The translations under genes were made by a program, and so were the position numbers. From CBDCYS01 sp965224215 (GTDB lineage: Bacteria > Acidobacteriota > Terriglobia > Bryobacterales > UBA6623), in assembly GCA_965224215.1 (NCBI GenBank), contig CBDCYS010000068.1, positions 326,398-390,397 of the forward strand: a stretch of 64,000 nt of DNA, written 5' to 3'. Positions 26,290 to 35,602 of this stretch are shown one piece after another. Positions within the stretch are counted from its first letter, which is position 1; each line of letters begins with the position of its first letter. Below the pieces are notes generated by a model, which had not been told where the DNA came from, ran no database searches, and saw only the letters and a list, made by a program, of their open reading frames with translations.

Positions 26290-26807
26290 ATGCCCGCTGG
26301 AACACTAACATCGGTCAAAGAGTACCTCGATTCCAGCTATCACCCCGACCGGGAATTCATCGATGGATCCGTATTGGAGCGTTGTTTGGGAGAAAGAGAT
26401 CACAGTGAGCTCCAGGCCGAGTCATTGTCTATCTGGCCCGTTTGCGCCGAAGGCTCGGGATACATGTCTATCCCGAGCAAAGAGTCCAGGTTTCAGCAAC
26501 ACGATTTCGCGTTCCCGACGTCTGCATAACAGTCGGCCCGAAGCCAACCGAACAGATCTTCACTAAGCCGCCTTTCGTCTGCATCGAAATTCTCTCGAAG
26601 GACGATCGCCGGTCCGAAATGTAGCATCGCATCGACGACTACCTTCGGTTCGGAGTGATTTACTGTTGGGTGGTCGATCCACGAGAACGCCGGGTGTGGG
26701 TCCATACATCCGAGGGTTGCCGCGAGGCCGCGGATGGCCTACTTAGGGCCGAAAATCCTGAGATCGTTGTTCCTCTCGCAAAAGTCTTTGACCCGTTGAC
26801 GGACTAG
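26290..26807 (+). pseudogene. Uma2-family (DUF820, PD-(D/E)XK-like) protein, decayed
   Basis: The frame starts MPAGTLTSVKEYLDSSYHPD and REFIDGSVLER, the usual Uma2 front, but is lost near 26395-26440. It continues in another frame with RFRVPDVCITVGPKP and PPFVCIEILSKDDRRSEM, meets TAG where relatives have Gln, then runs RIDDYLRFGVIYCWVVDPRE to a stop at 26805-26807. At least one frameshift and one nonsense codon are present. The family has a nuclease-like fold; its function is largely unknown. Confidence 0.8.
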
Positions 26808-26851
26808 CAAATGAGCTGCGGACCGTGTGGTCGAACTCCCGTGGCGAGCTA

Positions 26852-26871
26852 ACGTCGGCCCGGAGGCCGAC
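26852..26871. repeat. Dispersed palindrome R2, copy 2
   Basis: ACGTCGGCCCGGAGGCCGAC; the complement is at 9967-9986 with one mismatch. It sits in the gap between the dead Uma2 gene and the receptor, followed by further GC-rich inverted repeats (GAGGCGCGCGCCACCTC region, 26885-26901). Confidence 0.5.
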
Positions 26872-26970
26872 GCGGCCCGCCGGGAGGCGCGCGCCACCTC
26901 AGAGCGGCGCGTGCCTCCTGCTGACGGGCATCTCCCGCACATCGCCTGGCCAGGCGATGAGAAAAGCTTT

Positions 26971-29712
26971 CTAGAACTCCAACTGCAGCCGGAACCGGAA
27001 CGTCCGGCCGTCGTTCAGCGTGTTGGTGATGCGGCCGAAATTGGGATCCGCCAGCGAGCGCCCCGGCTCGGCGAACTGCGGCGTGTTGAACAGGTTGATC
27101 GACTCGGCCCGCAGCTCCAGCACGGTGTCTCCGCGCAAGCTCCAGCGCCGGGACAGCGCTGCGTTGACGTTGCGAATCCCGTCCTTGCGAAACGTGTTTC
27201 GACCCAGCGAGCCCGCCCGCTCCCCCAGCGCGACGAAGCCGAACGCGGAAGCCGGCAAGCTCTCGACCGAAGTGTCCGGGTTGTCGATCGAGCGCCCCAG
27301 AACCGATAGGTCGAGCAGATTCGGCCGGTCGCTGGTCGAACCATCCACGTTGCCGCGTCCGGGCGCGTCCGATCCCGACCGGACGGTGAACGGGGTCCCG
27401 CCCTTGAGCAGCACGACAGCCGAAACATTCCAGCGCCCTAGCATGCGCCGGGCCCAGCTCGGCGCGCCGCTCAGCGCAGGCGTCTCATAGACCACTCGCG
27501 TCAGCAGGGCGTGCCGCTGATCGAACGGGCTCACCGCCTTCAGGTCGCGATGAGCCTCGTACTGCCATTGCGGTTCGGCCCCGGCCGCGCCGGATTCGCC
27601 GCCGCTCGTCGTGTAATCCCCGCCCAAATCGATCGCCTTGCTGAGCCAGTAGGAGCTCTCCAGCGACAGGCCCCGCCAGCGCGGAATCGTCAAGGTCACC
27701 TTCGCGGCGTCGAAGTAGGCCCGCGAGCCGTTCAAGAATCGCTTCATCTCCAGCGCCGACTCATCCGCCCGCCGCAAGTCGATCGTCGCCGTGGTCAGCG
27801 GAATCCCGTCAACCGGACTCGACCGATTCTGAGGCCAGGTCGCAATCAGTTGGTGTGAACGCGCTCCGGCGTATCCAAGCGAAAGCTTCCAGCCGCGAGC
27901 CGGCTCTAGCTCCCAACTGAAGTTGTAGTTGTGCGTGTAGGGCGTCGAGAGGTCCGGCGAGAGCAAGTACACAATAGTCCGAGTCTCGGGTGCGAAATTA
28001 TTCACATCGATTCCGGCCAGAGGATCGACCAGGTCGGGAGCCTGTATCGACAGCCGCCGGTTCAGCGGCGGGTTGAAGCGGTTGAGCCCGAAGGTGACCG
28101 GAAAGATCTCTCTGTAGTGGATGCCGTAAGCGCCGCGCACAACGCCCTTGGCCCCACCCAGGCGGTAGGCGAATCCAAAGCGCGGCGAGAGATTATTGCA
28201 GTCGCAGCTATAGGGAGGCGGGGTCAGCTCGTTGACTTCGATTGGCGCGGTCACCGCCGCGAAATGCAGGCCGATGCTCAAGGTCAGATTCTGCCGCGCC
28301 TTCCACCGGTCGCCGGCGTAGAAGACGGACCGCCAGTTGCGAAAGCCGCGGTGCACGTTGCCGATCGATTGCGAGAACATCGTCGGCCGGCCAAATCGCA
28401 AGTTCGTGATCGCGCTTACGCCCAGGTCGTTGCGGAACGTTAACAGGCCGCGGTGCGAGTTGCTCTTCAAGCCGTTCACCTGTTGCCGATTCAGCTCCGC
28501 TCCGAAGGTCAATTGATGACGCCCTTGCGTCTGCTGCCGCTGCGCGGCGTAGGTGAAGTCGTTCAACGCCCGGTCGGTGGGAATGCTGCCGCCCGACCCC
28601 AAACGCGAAATAGCGGAGCCCGCCGAAATCAGCGGCCCGGCCCAAGACTGATCGGGGGTCAGCAGGGACCCGACTCGCCCGAATCTCGCCGAAACCCGTG
28701 TCACCGCCTCGCCGCGTTCCCGAAACCAGGTCACACGCGCGTCATGCGACTTCGTTCTCGTGTCCGGATTCTGCCCGGCCACAAGCTGAAAAGCCTCCAC
28801 CCCCTGCGCCGTGAAGCGATAGCGAAACAGCAATCGATTGCCAGCGCCCGCCGCCTGATCGAGCTGGATCCCGGCGCTGTCGTTGTCAATCAACTGCGGA
28901 GCGTTCAAGTTGAGTGCCCGCGGATCGATGTCGGTGCGGTTGGGCAGCTCCGCCGGATAGGCCGCCAGGATGCTCGCGACGATCGCCCGCCTCGCGGGGT
29001 CGGTCGCCAGGGGCGTCCGCTCTTCCAGGCTGGGCGTGAGCACATTGCCGTTGACGCTACCGCGGATCTTCTGCTGACTGCCGTCCAGGGTGAGGAACCC
29101 TCCTTTCCAGCTTGGCAAGCCGACGCTGAATCCATACTCGTTCTCTCGCGCCGGTGCCACCGAACCCGCCTGAAAGAAGGATCGCGCGCTGAATATGCTG
29201 TTGTTGTGGCCGTAGTAAAGCCGCCCGTGGACCCCCGTGCCCGGCGCTGCCGAGACGTGCGGCGGTGTCAGCGGGCTGCCGCCGTAAACGGTGCCGAAAT
29301 ACTCCTTGTCGACCTCGAAGCTCTCCACAATCGTCGCGCTGGCCCCGATGCGCTGGTTGAGCTCCTTGAGGACATTGTTGTCGATCAGGTTGATGCGGAC
29401 GTTCTCGTTGCGGCGGCTCTCTTCGCTCTCGGCGTCGGTCTGCCCGAGCAGGTTGAGCTCTTCGCGGCCGGCCGAATCGTCTGCCGCCGCGGCGCCGGGC
29501 CCAGCGCTGCCGAGTCCACCGGACGCCGCAGGGGAAGCTTCCGCAGTGGCGCCTTCCGCCTCTGCCCCGGGAGCCTTTTTCGGTTCGCCCGCGACCGCGC
29601 CGCTGGCCGCTGATCGCTCGGCCGACGCAGCCGTGGTGAAAGCGCTCAGCGCGAGGCCCAAAACGACGCATCCCCAAGGGCCGGCCAATCTCCGCCCATC
29701 GACGCGCTTCAT
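26971..29712 (-). CDS. TonB-dependent-receptor-like outer membrane beta-barrel protein
   Basis: I start at the internal ATG 29712 because it begins a proper signal peptide (MKRVDGRRLAGPWGCVVLGL...AASA); the frame is open 40 codons further. The protein has 913 residues: the signal, an Ala/Glu/Gly-rich low-complexity linker to about residue 95, then a long strand-rich barrel. Typical features of the acidobacterial TonB/Oar-like family are NNLSPRFGFAYRLGG, GIHYREIFPVTFGLNRF, PYTHNYNFSWELE and the end FGRITNTLNDGRTFRFRLQLEF, with a terminal aromatic for barrel insertion. A plug domain and the N-terminal carboxypeptidase-like domain of many relatives are not evident, so transport is unproven. Confidence 0.8.
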   Translation of the reverse strand: MKRVDGRRLAGPWGCVVLGLALSAFTTAASAERSAASGAVAGEPKKAPGAEAEGATAEASPAASGGLGSAGPGAAAADDSAGREELNLLGQTDAESEESRRNENVRINLIDNNVLKELNQRIGASATIVESFEVDKEYFGTVYGGSPLTPPHVSAAPGTGVHGRLYYGHNNSIFSARSFFQAGSVAPARENEYGFSVGLPSWKGGFLTLDGSQQKIRGSVNGNVLTPSLEERTPLATDPARRAIVASILAAYPAELPNRTDIDPRALNLNAPQLIDNDSAGIQLDQAAGAGNRLLFRYRFTAQGVEAFQLVAGQNPDTRTKSHDARVTWFRERGEAVTRVSARFGRVGSLLTPDQSWAGPLISAGSAISRLGSGGSIPTDRALNDFTYAAQRQQTQGRHQLTFGAELNRQQVNGLKSNSHRGLLTFRNDLGVSAITNLRFGRPTMFSQSIGNVHRGFRNWRSVFYAGDRWKARQNLTLSIGLHFAAVTAPIEVNELTPPPYSCDCNNLSPRFGFAYRLGGAKGVVRGAYGIHYREIFPVTFGLNRFNPPLNRRLSIQAPDLVDPLAGIDVNNFAPETRTIVYLLSPDLSTPYTHNYNFSWELEPARGWKLSLGYAGARSHQLIATWPQNRSSPVDGIPLTTATIDLRRADESALEMKRFLNGSRAYFDAAKVTLTIPRWRGLSLESSYWLSKAIDLGGDYTTSGGESGAAGAEPQWQYEAHRDLKAVSPFDQRHALLTRVVYETPALSGAPSWARRMLGRWNVSAVVLLKGGTPFTVRSGSDAPGRGNVDGSTSDRPNLLDLSVLGRSIDNPDTSVESLPASAFGFVALGERAGSLGRNTFRKDGIRNVNAALSRRWSLRGDTVLELRAESINLFNTPQFAEPGRSLADPNFGRITNTLNDGRTFRFRLQLEF

Positions 29713-30262
29713 GGTCGTGCCGATCGGCGCGCCAGGTCGCGCGGCATCGCTACTGATCTCGGGCGGAAAGCGCTGGCGTCGATACAGTGATTCCATGACC
29801 CGATTGTCGCCGTCCGCCGTTAACTTGACCATGCCTTTCGATGAGTCTGCAGCCTGGTATTCCTCGGCAGGTTAGCGCTCCTTCAGAGCCTGCCTCCGCT
29901 TCCCCGACCTTGAACGAGTATGCTACACAGCACTGAAAAAACCAACCTGTTGCCAGCGAACTGCAACCTGTCCCAAGTTTACTGGTCTCATGAAACGACT
30001 GCACTGTACGGTCGGAGAGAGCCGTGGCCGGCAGTCCCCGCTCAGCCCGCGATTCATGACGTGGCGTAAGCTGTTAGCTTACCGAGCCGGCGCGGGTGGC
30101 GGTTCTTGGCTGGATCGGCCGTCAGCGTTCGGGTCGGTGCCCAGTCTGGGAGGCTTGAAACCACAGCGGGCTGGAAACAGCCAGCGTTCAGAGATCAATC
30201 GTTGGGATAAGCTTCGACGGGGTAAGCAAGAGTGCTTGAGGCGGGTGGTGAAAGGTAGCGGG
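29713..30262. other. Intergenic region with repeat R1 and small hairpins
   Basis: No protein-like frame was found beyond the N-terminal extension of the receptor frame (to 29832). The region holds repeat R1 (30061-30090) and a small stem with a GAAA loop (GGCTG-GAAA-CAGCC, about 30169-30182). Confidence 0.5.
30061..30090. repeat. Dispersed intergenic repeat R1, copy 2
   Basis: GTGGCGTAAGCTGTTAGCTT and following bases; GTAAGCT (30066-30072) and AGCTTAC (30076-30082) are a perfect 7-bp hairpin. This is the same layout as 9834-9854, with compensating G-to-A and C-to-T changes that keep the stem. Confidence 0.65.
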
Positions 30263-30490
30263 TTAGGTCACCGTGAGATCTTCGATCGGGTCAACGACCG
30301 GAGTCATGCGCTGCGCCGGAATTGGACGCTCATCGGCCGGTGATGCCATCGGCTGTGAGCGGCGGAAATCTTGGTAATCGCGCTCGGCTTGTGAGACCAG
30401 GGCTTGTTCGGCGAAGATAACTCCCCATAGCACGAGAACCAGCAAGCTGATTATCGAGAGTCCTTGGTCTGTGATTCCGATCACTTTCAT
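30263..30490 (-). CDS. Small single-pass membrane protein
   Basis: The 75-residue protein MKVIGITDQGLSIISLLVLV...VIFAEQALV has one transmembrane helix (about residues 10-30), followed by a charged and Pro-rich tail (RDYQDFRRSQPMASPADERP). I do not recognise a family. A weak purine stretch precedes the ATG. The hydrophobic and charged pattern is protein-like, so I keep it as a real small gene with moderate certainty. Confidence 0.5.
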   Translation of the reverse strand: MKVIGITDQGLSIISLLVLVLWGVIFAEQALVSQAERDYQDFRRSQPMASPADERPIPAQRMTPVVDPIEDLTVT

Positions 30491-30597
30491 AATCGTTCTC
30501 GCGACTCAGTAAAGCAATTTCCTGGCCATACTCCAATCTGCCTGTCTATCAGTTATTTCGCACCGAGAAGCATTTCAGTTCCATTTATCGGCATGTA

Positions 30598-30643
30598 AAT
30601 TTTGCACTCTGCAGCCCTGCTGAATGCAGACCGTGCAAAAATT
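30598..30643. other. Long perfect hairpin in the intergenic region
   Basis: AATTTTGCAC (30598-30607) pairs with GTGCAAAAATT (30633-30643, one bulged A), and directly inside it TCTGCA (30608-30613) pairs with TGCAGA (30625-30630). It has A-rich and T-rich outer ends, like a bidirectional terminator, yet no gene ends here on either strand: it lies upstream of the small minus-strand gene. Confidence 0.6.
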
Positions 30644-30763
30644 ACCCGATTGCTCGTAAATCCAGCCATGTGAGGCTGTTGCGGACGTCGGAGCGGAAGC
30701 CCCCCTGTTCTCGGCGCGTGGTTCGGGCCGTCAAGCGGTGAGAAATGCGGATAAAGTTGCTCG

Positions 30764-30791
30764 GTTGTAACATGCAACATGTAGTTGTAAC
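30764..30791. promoter_or_regulatory. Operator-like repeat GTTGTAAC with inner palindrome
   Basis: GTTGTAAC occurs at 30764-30771 and 30784-30791, 20 bp apart. Between and overlapping them ACATG-CAA-CATGT (30770-30782) is a perfect 5-bp inverted repeat. It lies about 300 bases upstream of the Asp-box gene. A regulator-binding role is a guess. Confidence 0.3.
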
Positions 30792-31094
30792 CTTCAAATC
30801 GTTAGACGCTCGAAGCCGCCATTCGGCTCATCCAAAGCGGCCGGATTGGTCCCTTTCGGCCACCGGCAGTGCAATCCGGACACGGCCAGCCTGCCTGCCG
30901 ACAGGCGCGGCGACCTGAAACAGAGCTCCCTTCACTTCGATCTACGATGAAGAGCGCCTTGTGGATTCACTCATTCAGGCATTTTCACGCTTTTTCTGGT
31001 GGCCGGTCTCAGACCGCCCGGCGCTTTGGATTCTGCCGGGCCGTACCTTTTACAACTCCCGTGGCGAAATGCTGAACCCAATAGACCTAAACTG

Positions 31095-33789
31095 ATGAAC
31101 ATGGTTCGAACTCTGGTCCGGATATGCTGTCTCCTCGCCGCCGCCGCGGCCTCGACTCTGTGGGGGCAGGGTGGGCCGCCCGGGGCCAGCGTTGCGAAGA
31201 TCCTATCGTTCCCCTCCGAGCCTGGGCTGCTCTTCGCGGCGACCAATTTTTCGGGGATCTACAGTAGCGTCGATGCGGGACAAAACTGGGTCCCGCGCAG
31301 CAGCGGGCTCACGATCGCCAATGTGCGTGCTCTGGCGGGGATTCCAGAGCAGCTCTACGCCGGAACCGCCGGGGGCGGCGTGTTTCGCTCACGGGACAGT
31401 GGATTGTCCTGGGAACCTATCAATCAAGGGCTCAGCGCGATGATCGTGACTTCACTGGTGAGTCATCCGGTTGACAACGATATTATTTACGCCGGAACCC
31501 GCAACGGCGGCATCTTCAAAACAACCAATGCCGGAGATGCCTGGACCGCCGTCAGCAGCGGGCTAGTAACGGTTGACGGAACCTTGGATGGCGATTACCT
31601 CGACTTGGCCATCGATCCGAATGACCCGGAAATCGTCTACGCCGCACATACGAGCGCGGTGGATCCGCGTACCGGCTTTCTGTTCAGGACACCGGATGGC
31701 GGCCGGCAGTGGGGCGGCTCGCAAGGCCCGTCCGTCTTCAGTGTCACTGTGTCGCCGGCGGATTCTCAGACGATCTATCTCGGTACGGCCGTGGGTCTAT
31801 TGAAGACTTCCAACGGAGGCTCGAGCTTCGATGCCCCTACGTTGCAGCAGATTCGCATCATCGATGTTACGGTTGATCCCAGGGACGCTGACACGATCTA
31901 CGCCGCAACTCAGCTTTTTGGAGTCGTCAAGACGACCGATGGCGGAGAGGTTTGGACGCTAGCTTCGAGCGGTCTGCCGCCAACCGCCTCTCTTGCGCTG
32001 GAGCTGGATGCGACCAATCCTTCGCTTCTCTACCTAGGCGCTGCCGGTCCCGGAGTATTTCGGACCAATGACGCCGCGGCGAGTTGGCAGTTTTCGTCCA
32101 ACGGCTTGAACGCAGCCAACGTCGAGGCGCTGGCCGTGAACCCGCAGGATTCCTCCAACCTTCTGGCCGCCACCACTGGAGGCGGACTCTTCCAGTCCGC
32201 AAACGGAGGAAGCAACTGGGTCGAATCGCGATCGGGACTCACGACAGCCGGAGTGGGTGAGTTGGCCTTCGATCCGGCTAATCCCGAGGTTGTCTACGCG
32301 GCGTCGCGGAATCCTTTCGACCCCAACGCCGGCAGCCCCTTCGCCACCCCTGATGGTGCGCTTTATCGCAGCTCGGATGGCGGCGCCACTTGGCTAGAGC
32401 TCATTCGGCCGCTGGCGACCACCGCTCTGGCGGTACACCCGAGCGATGGCCGGACCGTCTATTTGGCAAGCGAGTTCGGCGTCATCCGTTCCCAGGATGC
32501 CGGAGCGAATTTTGAAGATCGCGGCGGCAACGACATCCGTGGCCTGTCGATCATCGAGATGGCGATGGATCCCCGCCGTCCCGACAATCTCTACCTTCTC
32601 GCCACCGACCCATTCGCGTTCTTCCCGTCCTACTTTATCTTTCGGTCGGATAACGCCGGAGACGATTGGGAGTCCGCGCGCGGTAGCGCGCCTTTCCCGC
32701 TCAATGCCATTGCCGTCGACCCCGCGGACTCGGACCGAATCTACGTCGGGGTAACCGGCGGGATGCTGCGGAGCACCAACCGTGCCCGCGATTTCGACGG
32801 CAAGAACAATGGCCTGCCAAACGACGGCGGGGTAGTTGTCAGTTCCATTGTGATCGACGGGAACGACAACGGGGCGGTCTATATCGCCGCGAGCGGCGCT
32901 GTATTCAAGAGCACGAATCGTGCGGACTCCTGGGCGTTTGCGCGCTCGGGGCTGGAGAATTTCTTCGTCCAGGAGCTAGCGATTGACCCAACGCAGCGCG
33001 GCGTTCTCTATGCCGCAACGGTGACCGCGGGACTCTTCAAGACGACCAACGGCGGGGCTAGCTGGCAGGGTACCGGCCAACGATTTGAGCCGTTACCGCT
33101 GATTACAGCGGCCGGGATCGTTGGCGCGGCGGACTTCATGGGTGGCGGAGTCGCGCCGGGCGAAATTGTTTCCATCTTCGGCCAGGATATGGGACCCAGC
33201 GATGGAGTTATTCCGGGCTTTGATCCCGAGACAGGCCGCCTGCCGGCATCGGTCGAAGGAGTCGGCGTGTTCTTCGGGGGGACTCCGGCGCCATTGTTCT
33301 TTGTCCGCGGTGACCAGATTAATGCTCAGGTTCCTTACGAGGTAGCGGGTTTCGACCAAGTCGATGTGCGGGTCATCGCTCCCGGCAGGGCGGGGAACAC
33401 CGTTTCAATTCCCGTTGTCGAGTCTCACCCCAGCGTATTCAGCGCGGTCCTGAATCAGGATTTCACCGTCAACTCTTCCGATAATCCCGCCGGGCCCCGC
33501 AGCTTTATTTCCTTGTTCGTGACTGGCCAAGGATTAGTCGATCCAGCAGTGGCGACCGGCAGACCCGCCCCGGCCGTCCCCCCCCTTCCCCGTGCCGCGG
33601 TTGAGTGTGAAGGTAGCGGTCGGCAGCCGCGACGCTTCCGGTGTCGCCGCGGTCCTGGCCCCCAATTTCGTTGGCTTGCTTCAAGTGAACGCGCAGCTCC
33701 CGGCTGATGCGGATTCCGGGGCCAACGACGTGATCGTGACCATCGGAGAGCAGGTGAGTCGCAAGCCGGTTTCGGTCTTTGTCCAATGA
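31095..33789 (+). pseudogene. Secreted Asp-box propeller protein, frameshifted at a poly-C tract near the C-terminus
   Basis: The product from ATG 31095 has a signal peptide (MNMVRTLVRICCLLAAAAA), then about 14 Asp-box units (SVDAGQNW, SRDSGLSW, TTNAGDAW, TTDGGEVW, SANGGSNW, SSDGGATW, TTNGGASW and others). These build sialidase/BNR-type propellers, to about residue 660. A C-terminal domain follows (IVSIFGQDMGP, FFVRGDQINAQVPYEV), of a type common on acidobacterial exported proteins. At the eight C bases 33578-33585 the frame changes: the intact ending (VPRLSVKVAVGSRDASGVA to VSVFVQ, stop at 33787-33789) is one base out of phase. The primary frame ends at 33707 with unrelated residues. Binding of glycans is possible but not shown. 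Confidence 0.8.
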
Positions 33790-34094
33790 TGATCCCGGAT
33801 CTGTCAACGCTTCGCGACGCCAGGCCGGCTCTCAGCCGTTCCATGACGGACCAGCCGGCCTGAGGTGGCGCAAGCTTTCAGTTCCTGCTGCGTCGACACT
33901 CTTGTGGACGACCGCCACGCCGGGTTTCTGTGGGAACAGGGTCTGCATTTACCCCGAAGGCTTGCAATCGGGAAAGACAAGATTTGTGGCAAACTCTACG
34001 TCAATGACGCGCGGGAGAGCGTCGGGCCTCGAGAGCCATCACGCCGAAGCTGTCCGCCGGAGGGCCAGTACCGTGAGAATAAACTGAGATGAGG
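33790..34094. other. Intergenic region with repeat R1 copy 3
   Basis: No gene was found. It holds repeat R1 copy 3 at 33864-33907 and the gap leading to the end of the nuo operon. Confidence 0.5.
33864..33907. repeat. Dispersed intergenic repeat R1, copy 3 (degenerate)
   Basis: GTGGCGCAAGCTTTCAGTTC, then CTGCTGCGTCGACACTCTTG and TGGAC, aligns with 9834-9875 over its whole length. The first hairpin is degenerate, and the second (GTCGAC with GTGGAC) is partly kept. Confidence 0.55.
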
Positions 34095-34125
34095 GGCAAG
34101 CGGCCTGGGAAGGCCGGCCTGCCCG
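34095..34125 (-). terminator. GC-rich hairpin downstream of nuoN
   Basis: GGGCA (34095-34099) and GGCCT (34103-34107) pair with AGGCC (34112-34116) and TGCCC (34121-34125). There is no U run, so termination is uncertain. Confidence 0.35.
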
Positions 34126-34129
34126 AACT

Positions 34130-35602
34130 TCATCGCATCGCGAGGCGGATGGAGTCTGAGGCGAGGCCGATGAAGGGCTCGGGGTAGAGGCCGATCACTA
34201 GCATGAGGACTCCTGCCACTACGGCGGCCAGTGTCACTCCACGGCTCAGCACCAGGGTGGCCGGGTGCTGACTGTCGCTGAGGAACATCACCTTCACAAT
34301 CCGGAAGTAGTAGTAGGCGGCCACGGCGACGTAGAGGGCCGCGAAGATCGCCAGAACATACTGCCCGGCCTCTAGCAACCCCAGGAAGATGAAGTACTTG
34401 CCGTAGAACCCGGCGGTTGGCGGGATGCCGGCCAGCGCTAGCATGAAAATCAGCATCAGGATCGCGTAGCCAGGATGGCGCCCCATGAGCCCGCTGAGGT
34501 CGTCCACCTCTTCGGCGGCTTGACCCTCTCGGCGCAGAGCCGTGATCACGGCAAAGACGCCGAAGTTCATGAACACATAGACCAGCAGGTAGACCGAGAT
34601 TCCGTTGAGCCCCGTCTGGTTTCCGGCCACCAGACCCAGTAAGATGTAGCCCGCATGAGAGATGGAGCTGTAGGCGAGTAGCCTTTTTAGATTGGTCTGG
34701 GTAACGGCCGCAACGTTCCCGATGGTCATCGTCGCCAAGGCCACCATGCCGAGGAACGGTATCCAAAGCTCACTGACATCGGCGAGCGGCACCAGGAAGA
34801 TCCGCAGCAGCAGGGCGAAGGATGCAGCTTTCGAGGCGACCGACACATAGGCCGTCACCGGCGTCGGCGCGCCTTCGTAAACGTCGGGCGCCCACATGTG
34901 AAACGGCACGGCTGAAATTTTGAACAACAGACCGACCGAGGTCGTGACCATCGCTAGAAGCAAGATCGGGTCAGAGGCGCCGCGCTCGGCCACTGCCCTG
35001 GCGATCTCCGGTAGCAGCGTCGATCGGCTGATGCCGTAGAACAGCGAAAAACCGTAGACCATCAATCCGCTCGAAAACGCGCCCAGTAGCAAATACTTGA
35101 TGGCGGCTTCATTCGATCGCCTGTCGTCTCGCAAAAAACCGACCATCACATAGAACGAGAGCGCCATCAGCTCCAGCCCGATGAAGAGAGTGACCAACTC
35201 CATTCCTTGCGCCAGAATTGTCATCCCGGCCTGAGCGAACAACATGAGCGCGTAGTATTCGCCGCGGTGCTCGCCTTCGTGTTCGAGGTAGCGGACCGAG
35301 ATCAAGATAGCCAGGATGGTCGAGGCGATGAAAATCCAATTGAAGAAAATAGAGAACTGGTCAACGACTAGCGCACCACTTAAGGCGACCAGGTCGCGTC
35401 CCGCTTCACTGAGATGAAGGTGATGTTGCCAAACCGCGAACGCAACAAAACCCTGACCGACCAGCGCCGTCACTCCGTTGAGCCAGCGATACCGGGTGTC
35501 CCGAATCAGGAAGTCGGTCAGCAAAATGCCGAGGCCGAAAAGGCACAACAAGATGACCGGCTTCAGGGCGAAGAAATCGGTTGCTGTAAAAGAAAGGTTC
35601 AT
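34130..35602 (-). CDS. nuoN: NADH-quinone oxidoreductase subunit N
   Basis: A 490-residue, 14-helix antiporter-like subunit of complex I. The conserved channel Glu is in LFIGLELMALSFYVMVGFL. Other hallmarks are AIKYLLLGAFSSGLMVYGFSLFYG, ISAVPFHMWAPDVYEGAPTPVTAYVS, KRLLAYSSISHAGY and LAGIPPTAGFYGKYFIF. It pumps protons across the inner membrane as quinone is reduced. Its ATG overlaps the nuoM stop by four bases (ATGA type), so translation is coupled. It is the last gene of the operon. Confidence 0.95.
   Translation of the reverse strand: MNLSFTATDFFALKPVILLCLFGLGILLTDFLIRDTRYRWLNGVTALVGQGFVAFAVWQHHLHLSEAGRDLVALSGALVVDQFSIFFNWIFIASTILAILISVRYLEHEGEHRGEYYALMLFAQAGMTILAQGMELVTLFIGLELMALSFYVMVGFLRDDRRSNEAAIKYLLLGAFSSGLMVYGFSLFYGISRSTLLPEIARAVAERGASDPILLLAMVTTSVGLLFKISAVPFHMWAPDVYEGAPTPVTAYVSVASKAASFALLLRIFLVPLADVSELWIPFLGMVALATMTIGNVAAVTQTNLKRLLAYSSISHAGYILLGLVAGNQTGLNGISVYLLVYVFMNFGVFAVITALRREGQAAEEVDDLSGLMGRHPGYAILMLIFMLALAGIPPTAGFYGKYFIFLGLLEAGQYVLAIFAALYVAVAAYYYFRIVKVMFLSDSQHPATLVLSRGVTLAAVVAGVLMLVIGLYPEPFIGLASDSIRLAMR

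Noticed and set aside
28453..29613. 386-codon plus-strand frame opposite the receptor
   Set aside because: It is a shadow; the minus strand has a signal peptide and the barrel family's conserved ending.
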